Assembly (NCBI RefSeq): GCF_020034665.1
Contig: NZ_JAIQDI010000002.1
Span: forward strand, 186,001-250,000
DNA: 64,000 bases
Direction: 5' to 3'
Source: Niabella beijingensis
Lineage (GTDB): Bacteria; Bacteroidota; Bacteroidia; Chitinophagales; Chitinophagaceae
This document shows positions 8,557 to 17,952 of the stretch, one piece after another. The notes beneath the pieces were generated by a model that was not told the DNA's origin, made no database searches, and saw only the letters and a program-made list of their open reading frames with translations. How positions within the stretch are numbered: the stretch's first letter is position 1; every line of letters begins with the position of its first letter. A program made the translations under genes and the position numbers.

Positions 8557-10419
8557 ATGAAAAGAGTTTTTATATACGGTATGCTGGTTTATGTTGTGGT
8601 TAGCCTCGCAGGGTGTGCCAAATACCTGGATAAACAACCGGATAACCTGCTTACTTCTGATATGATCTGGCAGAAACGGTCTACCGCAGAATCCTACCTG
8701 TACCAGGTATACAGCCATGTACAGCTGCAACCGGATGATTACACTACACTGGGCGCCAGCGATGAAACGGCTTGCAGCCTGGCCGGATTAAATGTGCGTA
8801 AGATGAATGCAGGTAACTGGAGCGCACAGAGCTATTACTGGAATTACTGGCCCGATTATTACAGCGGCATCCGGCAGTCATTTGTATTTGAACAGAACAT
8901 TGATAAAGTGCCGCCACAGGAATTGGGCGATGAGCTGAAGAACCAGTATAAAAGTGAAGTGCTCTTTTTAAGGGGATGGTTCTACTGGAGAATACTGCGG
9001 CAATATGGCCCCTTTGTGATCCTGCGGAACATACTGAGCTTAAACGAGGATTTTAGTAACTATACGCGTGCTCCTTTTGATTCCTGTCTGGCCGAGATCA
9101 ACCGGCTGATGGATCGTGCAGCGGGCGGACTTCCCGCGAGCTGGGAGAGTTCTTCCAATTACGGGCGGCCTACCAAAGGAACCTGTCTGGCGGTAAAATC
9201 GCAGGCGGCATTGCTGGCTGCAAGTCCGCTGTGGAACGGTAATACCCTGTTTGCTTCGTTAAAGAACAATGATGGTACCCCACTGGCACCCGCCGGCTTT
9301 GATGCGGACAAATGGCGGGTTGCCGCTGCTGCTGCAAAGGCGGTGATCGATCTGAACACCTATAAGCTTTATGTAAACACCGATGACGGGGATGCGGTAT
9401 TTGATCCGCTTGTTTCTTACAGGAATGTGTTTATTTCCAACTGGAACAGTGAGATCATCTTTTCCTCCAACCTGGCAGGGAATCCCTGGATCTGGGGCTG
9501 GGAAAAAAGATGTAACCCGGGTCCGGGAGGGATCAACATGCAGAATGCCACACAGAATATCGTGGATATCTTTTATATGCGCAACGGCAGAACGATCGAT
9601 GATCCGGCATCGGGTTATGCAGAAGATGGGTTTGTACAAACCGATGATCCCGCAAAATGGGGACAGGCCCGGGATGGTATCAACCGGGGCTATATTGCCG
9701 GTAACAGTAACATGTATGTAAACCGTGAAGCACGGTTCTACGCAGCCATTCAGTACAACGGGAAGCCTGTGATCTCGGCGCCGACATCAGACGACCGGAA
9801 TTATTTTTCCTCTGATCCGAATAAGGATGGAAGAGGCCGCGCAGAATTTTACTACAATGGAAAGTCGGGCACACTGGCTACCAATACGGGGGATATTACC
9901 GGTTATCTTGTGCAGAAAGGAGCAAACCCCGCGTCTAACATACGGAACGATCAGGCGCAGTACCGCCCCTATATCCATCTTCGCTACGCAGAAATATTAC
10001 TCAATTACATTGAAGCGCTGAATGAATATGATCCCGGTAATCCGGATGTGCTCAGGTACCTGAATGCGGTCCGCTCCAGGGGCGGGCTCCCTGCTTTTGA
10101 AACGGTGTATCCCAATCTGGTGGGAAACACTGCAGAGATGCGAAAGGTGATCCTCCGGGAACGGCAGATCGAATTATGTTTTGAAGGCGACCGTTATTTT
10201 ACACTGACCCGCCGGATGATGATGGGCGATACAAAGAACCGGGCCATTTATCGCATGAATGTAATGGCCAACGACAATGGCCAGGGATTTTCCTTTGCCG
10301 GGTTTTATACCCGGAACCTGCTGGAAACCCGCTTCTGGGCAGACCGCATGTACCTGTTCCCGATTGCGCAGGACGATATGGACAAGAGCAGGGGGCTGGT
10401 ACAAAACCCGGGATGGTAA
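8557..10419 (+). CDS. SusD/RagB-family glycan-binding lipoprotein (locus A)
   Basis: A 620-residue surface lipoprotein partner of the SusC just upstream. The frame overlaps the end of susC, but ATG 8557 is the correct start. It gives a lipobox signal (MKRVFIYGML..SLAGC) and a mature N-terminus (CAKYLDKQPDNLLTSDMIW) typical of SusD. The N-terminal TPR-like helices (FLRGWFYWRILRQYGPFVIL) and the C-terminal signature (HLRYAEILLNYIEALNEY; RSRGGLPAF; LRERQIELCFEGDRYFTLTR) are clear. At 620 residues it is at the long end for the family. SusD caps the SusC barrel at the cell surface and delivers oligosaccharide. The specificity cannot be read from sequence. Confidence 0.95.
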   Translation: MKRVFIYGMLVYVVVSLAGCAKYLDKQPDNLLTSDMIWQKRSTAESYLYQVYSHVQLQPDDYTTLGASDETACSLAGLNVRKMNAGNWSAQSYYWNYWPDYYSGIRQSFVFEQNIDKVPPQELGDELKNQYKSEVLFLRGWFYWRILRQYGPFVILRNILSLNEDFSNYTRAPFDSCLAEINRLMDRAAGGLPASWESSSNYGRPTKGTCLAVKSQAALLAASPLWNGNTLFASLKNNDGTPLAPAGFDADKWRVAAAAAKAVIDLNTYKLYVNTDDGDAVFDPLVSYRNVFISNWNSEIIFSSNLAGNPWIWGWEKRCNPGPGGINMQNATQNIVDIFYMRNGRTIDDPASGYAEDGFVQTDDPAKWGQARDGINRGYIAGNSNMYVNREARFYAAIQYNGKPVISAPTSDDRNYFSSDPNKDGRGRAEFYYNGKSGTLATNTGDITGYLVQKGANPASNIRNDQAQYRPYIHLRYAEILLNYIEALNEYDPGNPDVLRYLNAVRSRGGLPAFETVYPNLVGNTAEMRKVILRERQIELCFEGDRYFTLTRRMMMGDTKNRAIYRMNVMANDNGQGFSFAGFYTRNLLETRFWADRMYLFPIAQDDMDKSRGLVQNPGW

Positions 10420-10459
10420 TGCGTCTTAAAACCCATTGATCATTGCTTAATTAATTTGT

Positions 10460-11770
10460 ATGAGAAAGAAATGGATCCTATATGTTATAGCAGGGTACCT
10501 GTTGACCGGGCTGCTGTATGCCTGCAAAAAAGATAAAAATGCCGGTCCTTCCGGTCCGGTAAGTATTGAACGTTTTACACCCGAGCAGGGAGGAGGACGA
10601 ACCGAGCTGCTGATCACGGGTACCGGTTTTTCTTCGGATACGGCACAGCTATCCGTTACGATCAACGGGCGGCCTTTAAAAATTATCGGGGCCAATGAAC
10701 GCCAGATCATGGCTATTGTTCCCAAAAAAATAGGATCGGGGCCGGTCGTGATAACCGTGAACGGACAAAGCGCTACCAGCACTGCTTCGTTTACGTACCA
10801 GTTCAACCGTATTGTAACCACATTCGCAGGCAGTGGCGTATATGGTTTTGCTAACGGAAAAGGAGCCGATGCTCAGTTTTATTTCTCGGATCCTGCAAAC
10901 GCCTGGTACCGGAGTATGGGCGTGGTGGCAGACCGGGCGTTGAATGTATATGTGGCGGATCCCGGCAATCATTGTATCCGCAAGATCGATTCATCCGGTA
11001 ATGTAACCTTGTTCGCCGGTGCGCCGGGTGTATCGGGTTATGCGGATGGAAAAGGAAATACAGCGCGCTTTTCCCTGCCTTATGGCCTGGCGCTGGATGC
11101 CGACGATAACCTGTACTGCGTGGATCCGGGAAACTGGGACATCCGCAAGATCACACCCGACGGAACGGCCACCACGCTTGGATTTGCACCGGGCGCGCCC
11201 TGGGGGATCGCCGTTAACAAGACTACCGGTATCATTTATTATACCTGTACCGATGCCGGCAGTATCCACAGCTTGCCGGTAGCTGGCGGCGGCAGCGCAA
11301 CGGTGGCGGAAGGACTATCCTATCCTGCCGGGATTGCCGCCGATAAGAGCGGGAACCTGTATGTGTCGGTCAGCGGGGAACATGTGATCCGGAAACTGGC
11401 CGCCGGTACCTGGGCTTCTTCCATCATAGCAGGAACAAAGGATGTGGCAGGTTATGCGAACGGAGCCGGGGATAAAGCAAAATTCTCCTATCCGTGGGGA
11501 CTGGCGATCGATGCCGACGGAAACCTTTATGTGGGAACAAATGGTACCTGGAACGGGGATCCTTCAGTGGGTGACCAGTCCGTGCGGATGATAAAGGCCG
11601 GCACCTGGGAGGTAGATCCCTTTGCCGGCGGTAATGTATCCGGCTTTATGAACGCAATCGGCACGGGTGCCAAATTCTCGGCTCCCATTGGGGTGGGCGT
11701 GGATAAATACGGAACCGTTTATGTGCTGGACAAGAACAATAATGTGGTACGGAAAATTGTTTCTGAATAA
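10460..11770 (+). CDS. IPT/TIG and NHL-repeat surface lipoprotein
   Basis: A 436-residue lipoprotein with signal MRKKWILYVIAGYLLTGLLYAC, cysteine at residue 22. An IPT/TIG immunoglobulin-like domain follows at about 33-115 (IERFTPEQGGGRTELLITGTGF). About five NHL-type beta-propeller repeats follow, recognisable from VYVADPGNHCIRKID, LYCVDPGNWDIRKI, LYVSVSGEHVIRKL, LYVGTNG and VYVLDKNNNVVRKI. IPT-NHL proteins directly downstream of susD are common in Bacteroidota PULs and are thought to act as surface glycan-binding proteins. It is the last gene of locus A, 40 bp after susD, and a strong terminator follows. No catalytic residues are evident. Confidence 0.88.
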   Translation: MRKKWILYVIAGYLLTGLLYACKKDKNAGPSGPVSIERFTPEQGGGRTELLITGTGFSSDTAQLSVTINGRPLKIIGANERQIMAIVPKKIGSGPVVITVNGQSATSTASFTYQFNRIVTTFAGSGVYGFANGKGADAQFYFSDPANAWYRSMGVVADRALNVYVADPGNHCIRKIDSSGNVTLFAGAPGVSGYADGKGNTARFSLPYGLALDADDNLYCVDPGNWDIRKITPDGTATTLGFAPGAPWGIAVNKTTGIIYYTCTDAGSIHSLPVAGGGSATVAEGLSYPAGIAADKSGNLYVSVSGEHVIRKLAAGTWASSIIAGTKDVAGYANGAGDKAKFSYPWGLAIDADGNLYVGTNGTWNGDPSVGDQSVRMIKAGTWEVDPFAGGNVSGFMNAIGTGAKFSAPIGVGVDKYGTVYVLDKNNNVVRKIVSE

Positions 11771-11828
11771 GTGAGCTGTCAGCAATCAGCTTTCAGCTGT
11801 CAGAGATGGGAAATAAGCTGATTGCAAT

Positions 11829-11862
11829 AAAAAAAGCCGGCGATCGGTCGCCGGCTTTTTTT
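11829..11862. terminator. Bidirectional intrinsic terminator
   Basis: A perfect 8-bp GC stem (GCCGGCGA/TCGCCGGC, 11836-11843 and 11848-11855) with loop TCGG is flanked by A7 on the left and T7 on the right. It therefore works on both strands. It ends locus A on the + strand and the glutamine synthetase gene on the - strand. Confidence 0.92.
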
Positions 11863-11875
11863 ATTTGAAAAGAAA

Positions 11876-14065
11876 TTACCGCATGAACAGCAACTCCCTG
11901 TATTTCGGCAGGTACCATTCTTTATCGTCCACCAGCAATTCCAGTTTGTCTACGTGGTAGCGGATCTGATCAAAGAATTTTGCTTTAACCTGGCTTTCGT
12001 ATGCAATAGCTTTTGTGCGTGTGTCTTCAATTGCATTGCATATTTTACGCGCTTCGATCATTTGCTCAACGAGGTCGCTGGCTTTATTGATGTGTTCGGA
12101 AATTTTATCAAGGATCTGTTTCTGATTGGCATACGCTTCTTCCGACAATCCCGCTTCTTTCAGTCCCCGGATGTTCTGGCTCAGCAGATTCTGATAACGG
12201 ATGGAAGGAGGGAGGATAATGCTGGTAGCCATTTCTCCCATGATACGTCCTTCGATCTGAACTTTCTTAATGTATTTTTCCAGTTCGATCTCATGGCGCG
12301 CCTCCAATTCGGAATGGGAGTAAATGCCATTTTCAACAAACAGCTTTGTGTTTTTTTCATTCACCATCGCATCCAGTGCAATCGGTGTTGTCTTTAAGTT
12401 GGGCAGACCGCGTTTTTCGGCTTCTTTCTCCCATGCTTCGCTGTAGCCATCGCCTTCGAAAAGGATCTTTTCGCTGGAGATGATATACTCGCGGATGATC
12501 TGCATGATGGCGATCTCTTTTTTCTCGCCTTTTTCGATCAGGCTGTCCACCTCTTTCTTGAACTGTTTCAGCGTTTGTGCCATGATGGTATTCAACGTGG
12601 TCATGGGGTTGGCACAGTTGGTAGAAGAACCTACAGCGCGCAGTTCAAATTTGTTGCCCGTAAATGCGAACGGAGAGGTACGGTTCCGGTCGGTATTGTC
12701 CTGGAACAGTTCCGGAATGGTCTTGTGAATGTCCAGTTTCAGCATGCTTTCATCCTGCTCATCCATTGCTTCGGAAACGCGCTCCTTCACTTCGTTCAGC
12801 ACCTTGGTAAGGTACTCCCCGATAAAAACCGAGATGATCGCAGGAGGTGCTTCATTGGCTCCCAGACGGTGATCGTTCGGAGCAGAAGCGATGGAAGCTC
12901 TCAGGATATCGGCATAATCGTGTACCGCTTTAATGGTATTTACAAAAAATGTAAGGAACATTAAATTGGTCTTTGGCGTTTTGCCGGGAGCCAGCAGGTT
13001 CACACCGGTATCGGTGGCCATGCTCCAGTTATTGTGCTTGCCGCTTCCGTTAATACCCGCAAACGGTTTTTCGTGGAACAATACCTTCAGGCCATGGCGG
13101 GGAGCGATGCGGCTCATGGTATCCATCAGCAGCGTATTGTGATCTACCGCCAGGTTGATCTCTTCATAAATAGGCGCACATTCGAACTGGGCCGGTGCTA
13201 CCTCGTTATGACGGGTGCGCAGCGGGATACCCAGCTTGTAACACTCATTCTCAAAATCGCGCATGAACGCGTATACTCTTTCCGGGATTGCTCCGAAATA
13301 ATGGTCTTCCAGCTGCTGGTTCTTGGCCGAGTTATGTCCGTAAACGGTTCTGCCGGTCATTACTAGGTCGGGGCGGGCATTGAATAACCCTTCATCTACC
13401 ACAAAGTACTCCTGTTCCCATCCCAGGGTAGCAGTTACTTTCTGCACATTGCGGTCGAAGTAGTTACATACATCCACGGCTGCCTTGTTCAGGGCATCAA
13501 TGGATTTCAGCAATGGTGCTTTATAATCCAGCGATTCACCGGTATAAGAAATAAAGATGGTAGGAATGCACAATGTTCTGCCATATCCGATCTCAACGAT
13601 AAAGGGAGGAGATGAAGGATCCCAAGCTGTATAGCCTCTTGCTTCAAATGTAGCCCGCAGGCCGCCGTTGGGGAAAGAAGAAGCATCCGGCTCCTGCTGG
13701 ATCAGCGCGGCGCTGTCAAATTCTTCTATGGGCGTACCATCTCCTTTTAATGTAAAAAAGGAATCATGTTTCTCCGCAGTAGTTCCTGTCAGTGGCTGAA
13801 ACCAGTGTGTATAGTGGGTTACACCCTTTGTTTCCGCCCAGGCACGCATGCCCGTCGCAATCTGGTTGGCTACATTGCGGTCGATTTTCTGACCGGCATT
13901 AATGGAAGCCTTCAGGCTTTTAAAAGCTTCATCACTTAAAAACTTTCTCGCGGTTTTCAAATCAAACACATGAGAACCAAAAACCTCCGTGATCTTCGGA
14001 GTGATCTTGCCTACATCCGTATTGTAGGTATGCAGCTCAGAAATTGCGTTAAATCTTAATGACAT
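11876..14065 (-). CDS. glnN: Type III glutamine synthetase
   Basis: A 729-residue cytoplasmic enzyme that makes glutamine from glutamate, ammonia and ATP. Its length and motifs are those of the large GSIII class found in Bacteroidota and cyanobacteria, not of the ~450-residue GSI. Diagnostic stretches are the N-terminal RFNAISELHTYNTDVGKI, THYTHWFQPLTG, LGWEQEYFVVD, RHNEVAPAQFE, the ATP/glutamate-site NGSGKHNNWSM, and NRTSPFAFTGNKFELRAVGSS. Residues 500-729 are the helical C-terminal extension typical of GSIII. The gene stands alone: its promoter is in the AT-rich gap at 14066-14199 and it shares the terminator at 11829. No PII gene or ammonium transporter gene is adjacent. Confidence 0.96.
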   Translation of the reverse strand: MSLRFNAISELHTYNTDVGKITPKITEVFGSHVFDLKTARKFLSDEAFKSLKASINAGQKIDRNVANQIATGMRAWAETKGVTHYTHWFQPLTGTTAEKHDSFFTLKGDGTPIEEFDSAALIQQEPDASSFPNGGLRATFEARGYTAWDPSSPPFIVEIGYGRTLCIPTIFISYTGESLDYKAPLLKSIDALNKAAVDVCNYFDRNVQKVTATLGWEQEYFVVDEGLFNARPDLVMTGRTVYGHNSAKNQQLEDHYFGAIPERVYAFMRDFENECYKLGIPLRTRHNEVAPAQFECAPIYEEINLAVDHNTLLMDTMSRIAPRHGLKVLFHEKPFAGINGSGKHNNWSMATDTGVNLLAPGKTPKTNLMFLTFFVNTIKAVHDYADILRASIASAPNDHRLGANEAPPAIISVFIGEYLTKVLNEVKERVSEAMDEQDESMLKLDIHKTIPELFQDNTDRNRTSPFAFTGNKFELRAVGSSTNCANPMTTLNTIMAQTLKQFKKEVDSLIEKGEKKEIAIMQIIREYIISSEKILFEGDGYSEAWEKEAEKRGLPNLKTTPIALDAMVNEKNTKLFVENGIYSHSELEARHEIELEKYIKKVQIEGRIMGEMATSIILPPSIRYQNLLSQNIRGLKEAGLSEEAYANQKQILDKISEHINKASDLVEQMIEARKICNAIEDTRTKAIAYESQVKAKFFDQIRYHVDKLELLVDDKEWYLPKYRELLFMR

Positions 14066-14082
14066 TTAAAAATAATTTTTTG

Positions 14083-14090
14083 CAAAAATA
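14083..14090 (-). promoter_or_regulatory. Bacteroidota -7 element for glnN
   Basis: On the minus strand the sequence reads TATTTTTG, matching TAnnTTTG, 18 bp upstream of the glnN start codon in a very AT-rich gap. No good -33 TTTG is present at the expected spacing. Confidence 0.4.
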
Positions 14091-14199
14091 ATATGAAAAT
14101 AGTATTTATGATATAAATAATTTCTATTTTTTAAATAAATTGTATTCTTTTTTTTGATTATTCACTAAAAACCAGATGAATTGAATAAAAAATAATACA

Positions 14200-15462
14200 T
14201 TAATTTATTTTTATATTTAATTTTCGCGCCAGTTTTTTCCAGTCTGTTCCCAGCAGCACAGGGGGGAGGATCAGCGGGAAAAGAATGGACCGGTAGCGTA
14301 CTACGGCACTTAAGTTATTCACAGTATAACCGATCATCAATAAAATGCTGAATGCGAATACCAGGAGAAACAGGCTGAAAGGGCGGAATGTCTTTTTCCG
14401 GGGGAAGAACAGGAAAAGCAATATGCAGCAACCGGTAAGCAGGAGTTCAATAAATGCGGGGTAGATGACGGGCTTTTTCAGGTCCGAGACAAACGGACGG
14501 AAGGCAGACCGGGAGATGGCACCGGGCAGTTGTTGCATAAAACCGGCAAAATCGGGCCGCAGGCGGCTTACGGTCAGGGAAGAGCCGCCTCCGGTATGGT
14601 TGAATGCTTCCTGTTTGCTGAGCACGATGGCCGGAAAGTCGAGCGCCGGCCAAAGATATTTTGCGGTAAAGAAAAATACACCACCAAGCAGGTAAACGGC
14701 TGCAAAGATCCACAACCGCTGCCGGGGGAAACGGGTGGCAAGTATCCAGCAGATCAATGCCGGAAGCAATACCAGCAGGATATGGTTCCGGAGGGCAAAG
14801 AGCAGGAGCAATGCAGCAGGTAGCAACAGGTAGCTGGCAACCGGCCTCCTTTTTCCCGTGCGGAAATAAAGAATATATATAATAGTGCCTAATGCCAGAA
14901 AGGTAAGTCCGTCTTTATGCAGTCCGCTGGTCCAGTATAAAAAGGAGGGCACCAGGAAACAGCCGATGAGCAGCAATAGCCGGCTGCCCTGCAGGTGGTG
15001 CCGCATCACCCGGTAAACCGCCACCACACCAAAAAAGGTCAGAAATGAATAAAAGATGATGTTGATAAAATAACTGCCAAAGCTGAAACAGTTGAACAGG
15101 GATTCGATCCGGATATAGGTATTGTTCTTCAGATTGTTCCAGTACGAGTCACTGGAAGCGAAAAGGCTTCCGAAACTATTGGTGTACGGGTTGTAAAAAA
15201 AACTGGTGATGGCGCGAACCGGGCTTGTCAGCAGGATCTTTGTTTCTTTCAGACTTTCCGCATGCAGCGCCCAGGTATCCGTCTGGCCCGGCTGGGCTCC
15301 GTCAAACCAGTTGATCCAGCCATAGGCAACACCCATGGCCACTTTTAAAAGAAAAAGTACCATAAGCTGGAACCGGGAAAGCCCGCTGTTCCGGAAAAAA
15401 CGGGTTGCAGTTACACACCAGCAGAACAGCAGGAGATAAACCGCAAAAAGCACCACTTCCAA
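14200..15462 (-). CDS. Unknown polytopic membrane protein (GT-C/EpsG-like?)
   Basis: A 420-residue integral membrane protein with about nine to eleven hydrophobic segments, beginning at the N-terminus (VVLFAVYLLLFCWCV). A long non-membrane stretch occurs between about residues 50 and 125 (WALHAESLKETK, NNLKNNTYIRIESLF). A conserved-looking SGLHKDGLTFLALG loop resembles the lumenal S-G-x-x-K-D motif of EpsG/Wzy-like and GT-C-type envelope proteins. That suggests a part in envelope polysaccharide assembly, but the assignment is tentative. The ATG at 15462 is preceded by an ordinary gap, and the gene stands alone between glnN and purL. No homologue with a known function is obvious to me. Confidence 0.75.
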   Translation of the reverse strand: MEVVLFAVYLLLFCWCVTATRFFRNSGLSRFQLMVLFLLKVAMGVAYGWINWFDGAQPGQTDTWALHAESLKETKILLTSPVRAITSFFYNPYTNSFGSLFASSDSYWNNLKNNTYIRIESLFNCFSFGSYFINIIFYSFLTFFGVVAVYRVMRHHLQGSRLLLLIGCFLVPSFLYWTSGLHKDGLTFLALGTIIYILYFRTGKRRPVASYLLLPAALLLLFALRNHILLVLLPALICWILATRFPRQRLWIFAAVYLLGGVFFFTAKYLWPALDFPAIVLSKQEAFNHTGGGSSLTVSRLRPDFAGFMQQLPGAISRSAFRPFVSDLKKPVIYPAFIELLLTGCCILLFLFFPRKKTFRPFSLFLLVFAFSILLMIGYTVNNLSAVVRYRSILFPLILPPVLLGTDWKKLARKLNIKIN

Positions 15463-15602
15463 ATGAAAATCATTTAATGCTACAATGATAAACCATTAAT
15501 TGCAGAAAAACAGATCTGAGGCGGGCCCGGGGCAGCGAATACCGGCTGTTTGTTTTGAAAAATGTTTGACGGCCGTTCAATGTTTCTGGATAAGAATGGC
15601 AG

Positions 15603-15610
15603 TAGTTTTG
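15603..15610 (+). promoter_or_regulatory. Possible -7 element for purL
   Basis: TAGTTTTG fits TAnnTTTG and lies 51 bp before the purL ATG. The nearest TTTG upstream (15565) is too far for a standard -33 box, so support is limited. Confidence 0.35.
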
Positions 15611-15661
15611 TAAATTCGCTGCGATTTTTTAATGCTACAATTAAATCAGCAATAAGATATA

Positions 15662-17890
15662 ATGGAAATTACTGTAAAAACCGCAGAACAACTGCGTTTG
15701 ACAAAAGAAGAATTTGAACTGATCCGGAAAAAACTGGGACGTACGCCCAATTTTAATGAGCTATGTGCCTTTTCCGCCATGTGGAGTGAACACTGCAGTT
15801 ATAAGAATTCCATTAAATGGCTGAAGACCCTTCCGCGCGATGGCGGCCGCATGCTGGTAGCGGCAGGTGAGGAAAATGCAGGACTGATGGACATCGGCGA
15901 CGGATTAGGGGTTGTATTTAAGATCGAATCACATAATCACCCCTCGGCACTGGAGCCCTTTCAGGGTGCGGCTACCGGGGTGGGTGGTATCCACCGGGAT
16001 ATTTTTACCATGGGTGCCCGTCCGATCGCGGCGCTCAACTCCCTGCGTTTCGGAAAGCTGAATGAGGCTAAGACCCAACACCTGCTGGCAGGAGTGGTGC
16101 ACGGCATCGGGCATTACGGCAACTGTTTCGGCGTACCCACTGTTGGGGGTGAAATTTATTTTGACCAGTGCTATCATACCAACCCGCTGGTGAACGCCAT
16201 GAGCGTGGGCATTGTAAAAGCAGGAGGAACCGTTTCTGCCACAGCAGAAGGAAAAGGAAACCCGGTTGTTTTTGTGGGCAGTGCCACCGGGAAGGATGGC
16301 ATCGGCGGCGCTTCCTTTGCTTCTGCGGATATTACCTCGGAGAGCGTACAGGAATTACCTGCGGTACAGGTGGGCGACCCCTTCCAGGAAAAGAAATTGC
16401 TGGAGGCCTGCCTGGAAGTGATCCAGACCGGTGCTGTGGTAGGCATGCAGGATATGGGTGCTGCAGGTATCATCTGCTCTACCGCAGAAATGAGCGCAAA
16501 GGGCGGTGTGGGAATGCGCATCGACCTGGATAAAGTGCCTACCCGCCAGAAAGATATGAAGGCCTGGGAACTGTTGCTGAGTGAAAGCCAGGAGCGCATG
16601 CTGCTGGTGGCGGAGAAAGGAAGGGAGGATGAAGTGATCGCGGTATTTGAAAAATGGGACCTGCCCGCAGCGGTGATCGGTGAGGTTACCGATAACGGAC
16701 TGCTGGATTTTTATATGAACGGGCAACTGGAAGCCTCCGTACCCGCTGAAGAGCTGGTACTGGGGGGCGGTGCACCGCAATACGACCGGGAATACCGGGA
16801 ACCGGCTTACCTGGAGCAGATCCGGGCATTTGATGGTACCTCCATTACTGAACCGGCAGACCTGAAAGCCGTTGCCGAACAGCTGGTGACCCTGCCTTCG
16901 ATAGCGTCTAAGCGCTGGATCTATAACCAGTACGACAGCATGGTGGGTACTGTGAACACCTCTACCAATGCGCCTTCCGATGCAGCGGTGGTTACCATAA
17001 AAGGCACCAAAAAAGGACTGGGCATTACTACCGATTGTAACAGCCGTTATGTACACGCTGATCCTTATAAAGGTACCATGATCGCGGTGAGCGAAGCTGC
17101 CCGCAACCTGGTGTGCAGCGGTGCTCAGCCACTGGGTGTGACCAACTGTCTGAATTTCGGAAATCCCTATGATCCCGAAGTGTACTACCAGTTTGTAAAT
17201 GCGATAAAAGGAATGGGAGATGCCTGCCGGAAATTTGATACACCCGTTACCGGTGGCAATGTTAGCTTTTACAACCAGAACCCGGACGGCCCGGTAAATC
17301 CCACACCTACTATTGGTATGGTGGGGCTGCTGGAAGATATTGGAAATAAAATGACGCTCGATTTCAAGCAGGAAGGGGATGTGATCTACGTATTGGGAAA
17401 ACAGCCTGAAGATCTTGGAAGCTCCGAATACCTGTACCATGTTCATGGTGTAACGCATTCGCCGGCCCCTTATTTTGAGCTGGAAGAAGAGTTTGCCCTT
17501 CAGCAGGCGCTCGCCGGACTGATCAGTGATCAGGTGATCGCTTCTGCGCATGATATAAGCGAGGGCGGTCTGCTGATCACGTTGCTGGAAAGCGGTTTTG
17601 GCCGCGGACTTGGATTCAGCATTAAAACCAGCGGTTCCATCCGGAAAGATGCTGCTTTGTTTGGCGAAGCCCAGAGCCGTGTGGTGGTAAGTGTTGCAGC
17701 GGATAAGGCTGCTGTATTTGAGCAGCAGGCCGGTGTTGTTTTTGAAAAGATCGGAACCGTAAACGCCGGAGCGCTTCAGGTAAACGGCGAAGACTGGGGA
17801 ACGATCAGTGCATGGAAAGATAAATATGACACGGCGATAGAAAGCTATCTTGCAAAAGAAGCAGCAACGGAAGCAATGGGAGGATTGTAG
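15662..17890 (+). CDS. purL: Phosphoribosylformylglycinamidine synthase subunit PurL
   Basis: A 742-residue enzyme of purine synthesis. It converts FGAR to FGAM using ATP and ammonia supplied by PurQ. The length is that of the small, multisubunit PurL, which lacks the glutaminase domain and needs separate PurS and PurQ; neither is in this window. Motifs include FSAMWSEHCSYKNS near the N-terminus, FKIESHNHPSALEPFQGAATGVGG (PurM-like ATP/Mg site), LRFGKL, and a second PurM-like half with NPYDPEVYYQF and PVTGGNVSFYNQN. The start at ATG 15662 matches family N-termini. It is followed 62 bp later by proC across a short TCTCAAA-type repeat. Confidence 0.97.
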   Translation: MEITVKTAEQLRLTKEEFELIRKKLGRTPNFNELCAFSAMWSEHCSYKNSIKWLKTLPRDGGRMLVAAGEENAGLMDIGDGLGVVFKIESHNHPSALEPFQGAATGVGGIHRDIFTMGARPIAALNSLRFGKLNEAKTQHLLAGVVHGIGHYGNCFGVPTVGGEIYFDQCYHTNPLVNAMSVGIVKAGGTVSATAEGKGNPVVFVGSATGKDGIGGASFASADITSESVQELPAVQVGDPFQEKKLLEACLEVIQTGAVVGMQDMGAAGIICSTAEMSAKGGVGMRIDLDKVPTRQKDMKAWELLLSESQERMLLVAEKGREDEVIAVFEKWDLPAAVIGEVTDNGLLDFYMNGQLEASVPAEELVLGGGAPQYDREYREPAYLEQIRAFDGTSITEPADLKAVAEQLVTLPSIASKRWIYNQYDSMVGTVNTSTNAPSDAAVVTIKGTKKGLGITTDCNSRYVHADPYKGTMIAVSEAARNLVCSGAQPLGVTNCLNFGNPYDPEVYYQFVNAIKGMGDACRKFDTPVTGGNVSFYNQNPDGPVNPTPTIGMVGLLEDIGNKMTLDFKQEGDVIYVLGKQPEDLGSSEYLYHVHGVTHSPAPYFELEEEFALQQALAGLISDQVIASAHDISEGGLLITLLESGFGRGLGFSIKTSGSIRKDAALFGEAQSRVVVSVAADKAAVFEQQAGVVFEKIGTVNAGALQVNGEDWGTISAWKDKYDTAIESYLAKEAATEAMGGL

Positions 17891-17900
17891 GGGAAATACC

Positions 17901-17941
17901 CAAATCTCAAATCTCAATTCTCAAATCTCTGGTCTCAAATC
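17901..17941 (+). repeat. Degenerate TCTCAAA microrepeat
   Basis: About five imperfect copies of a TCTCAAAT-like word lie between the purL stop and the proC start. A related tract lies at 22697-22725, immediately 3' of dnaX. Confidence 0.6.
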
Positions 17942-17952
17942 AAAGAACTAAA

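Noticed and set aside
16355..17917. 520-codon open frame on the minus strand across purL
   Set aside because: It is antisense to an unmistakable purL, the translation has no domain character and is rich in His/Phe/Tyr as mirror frames are here.
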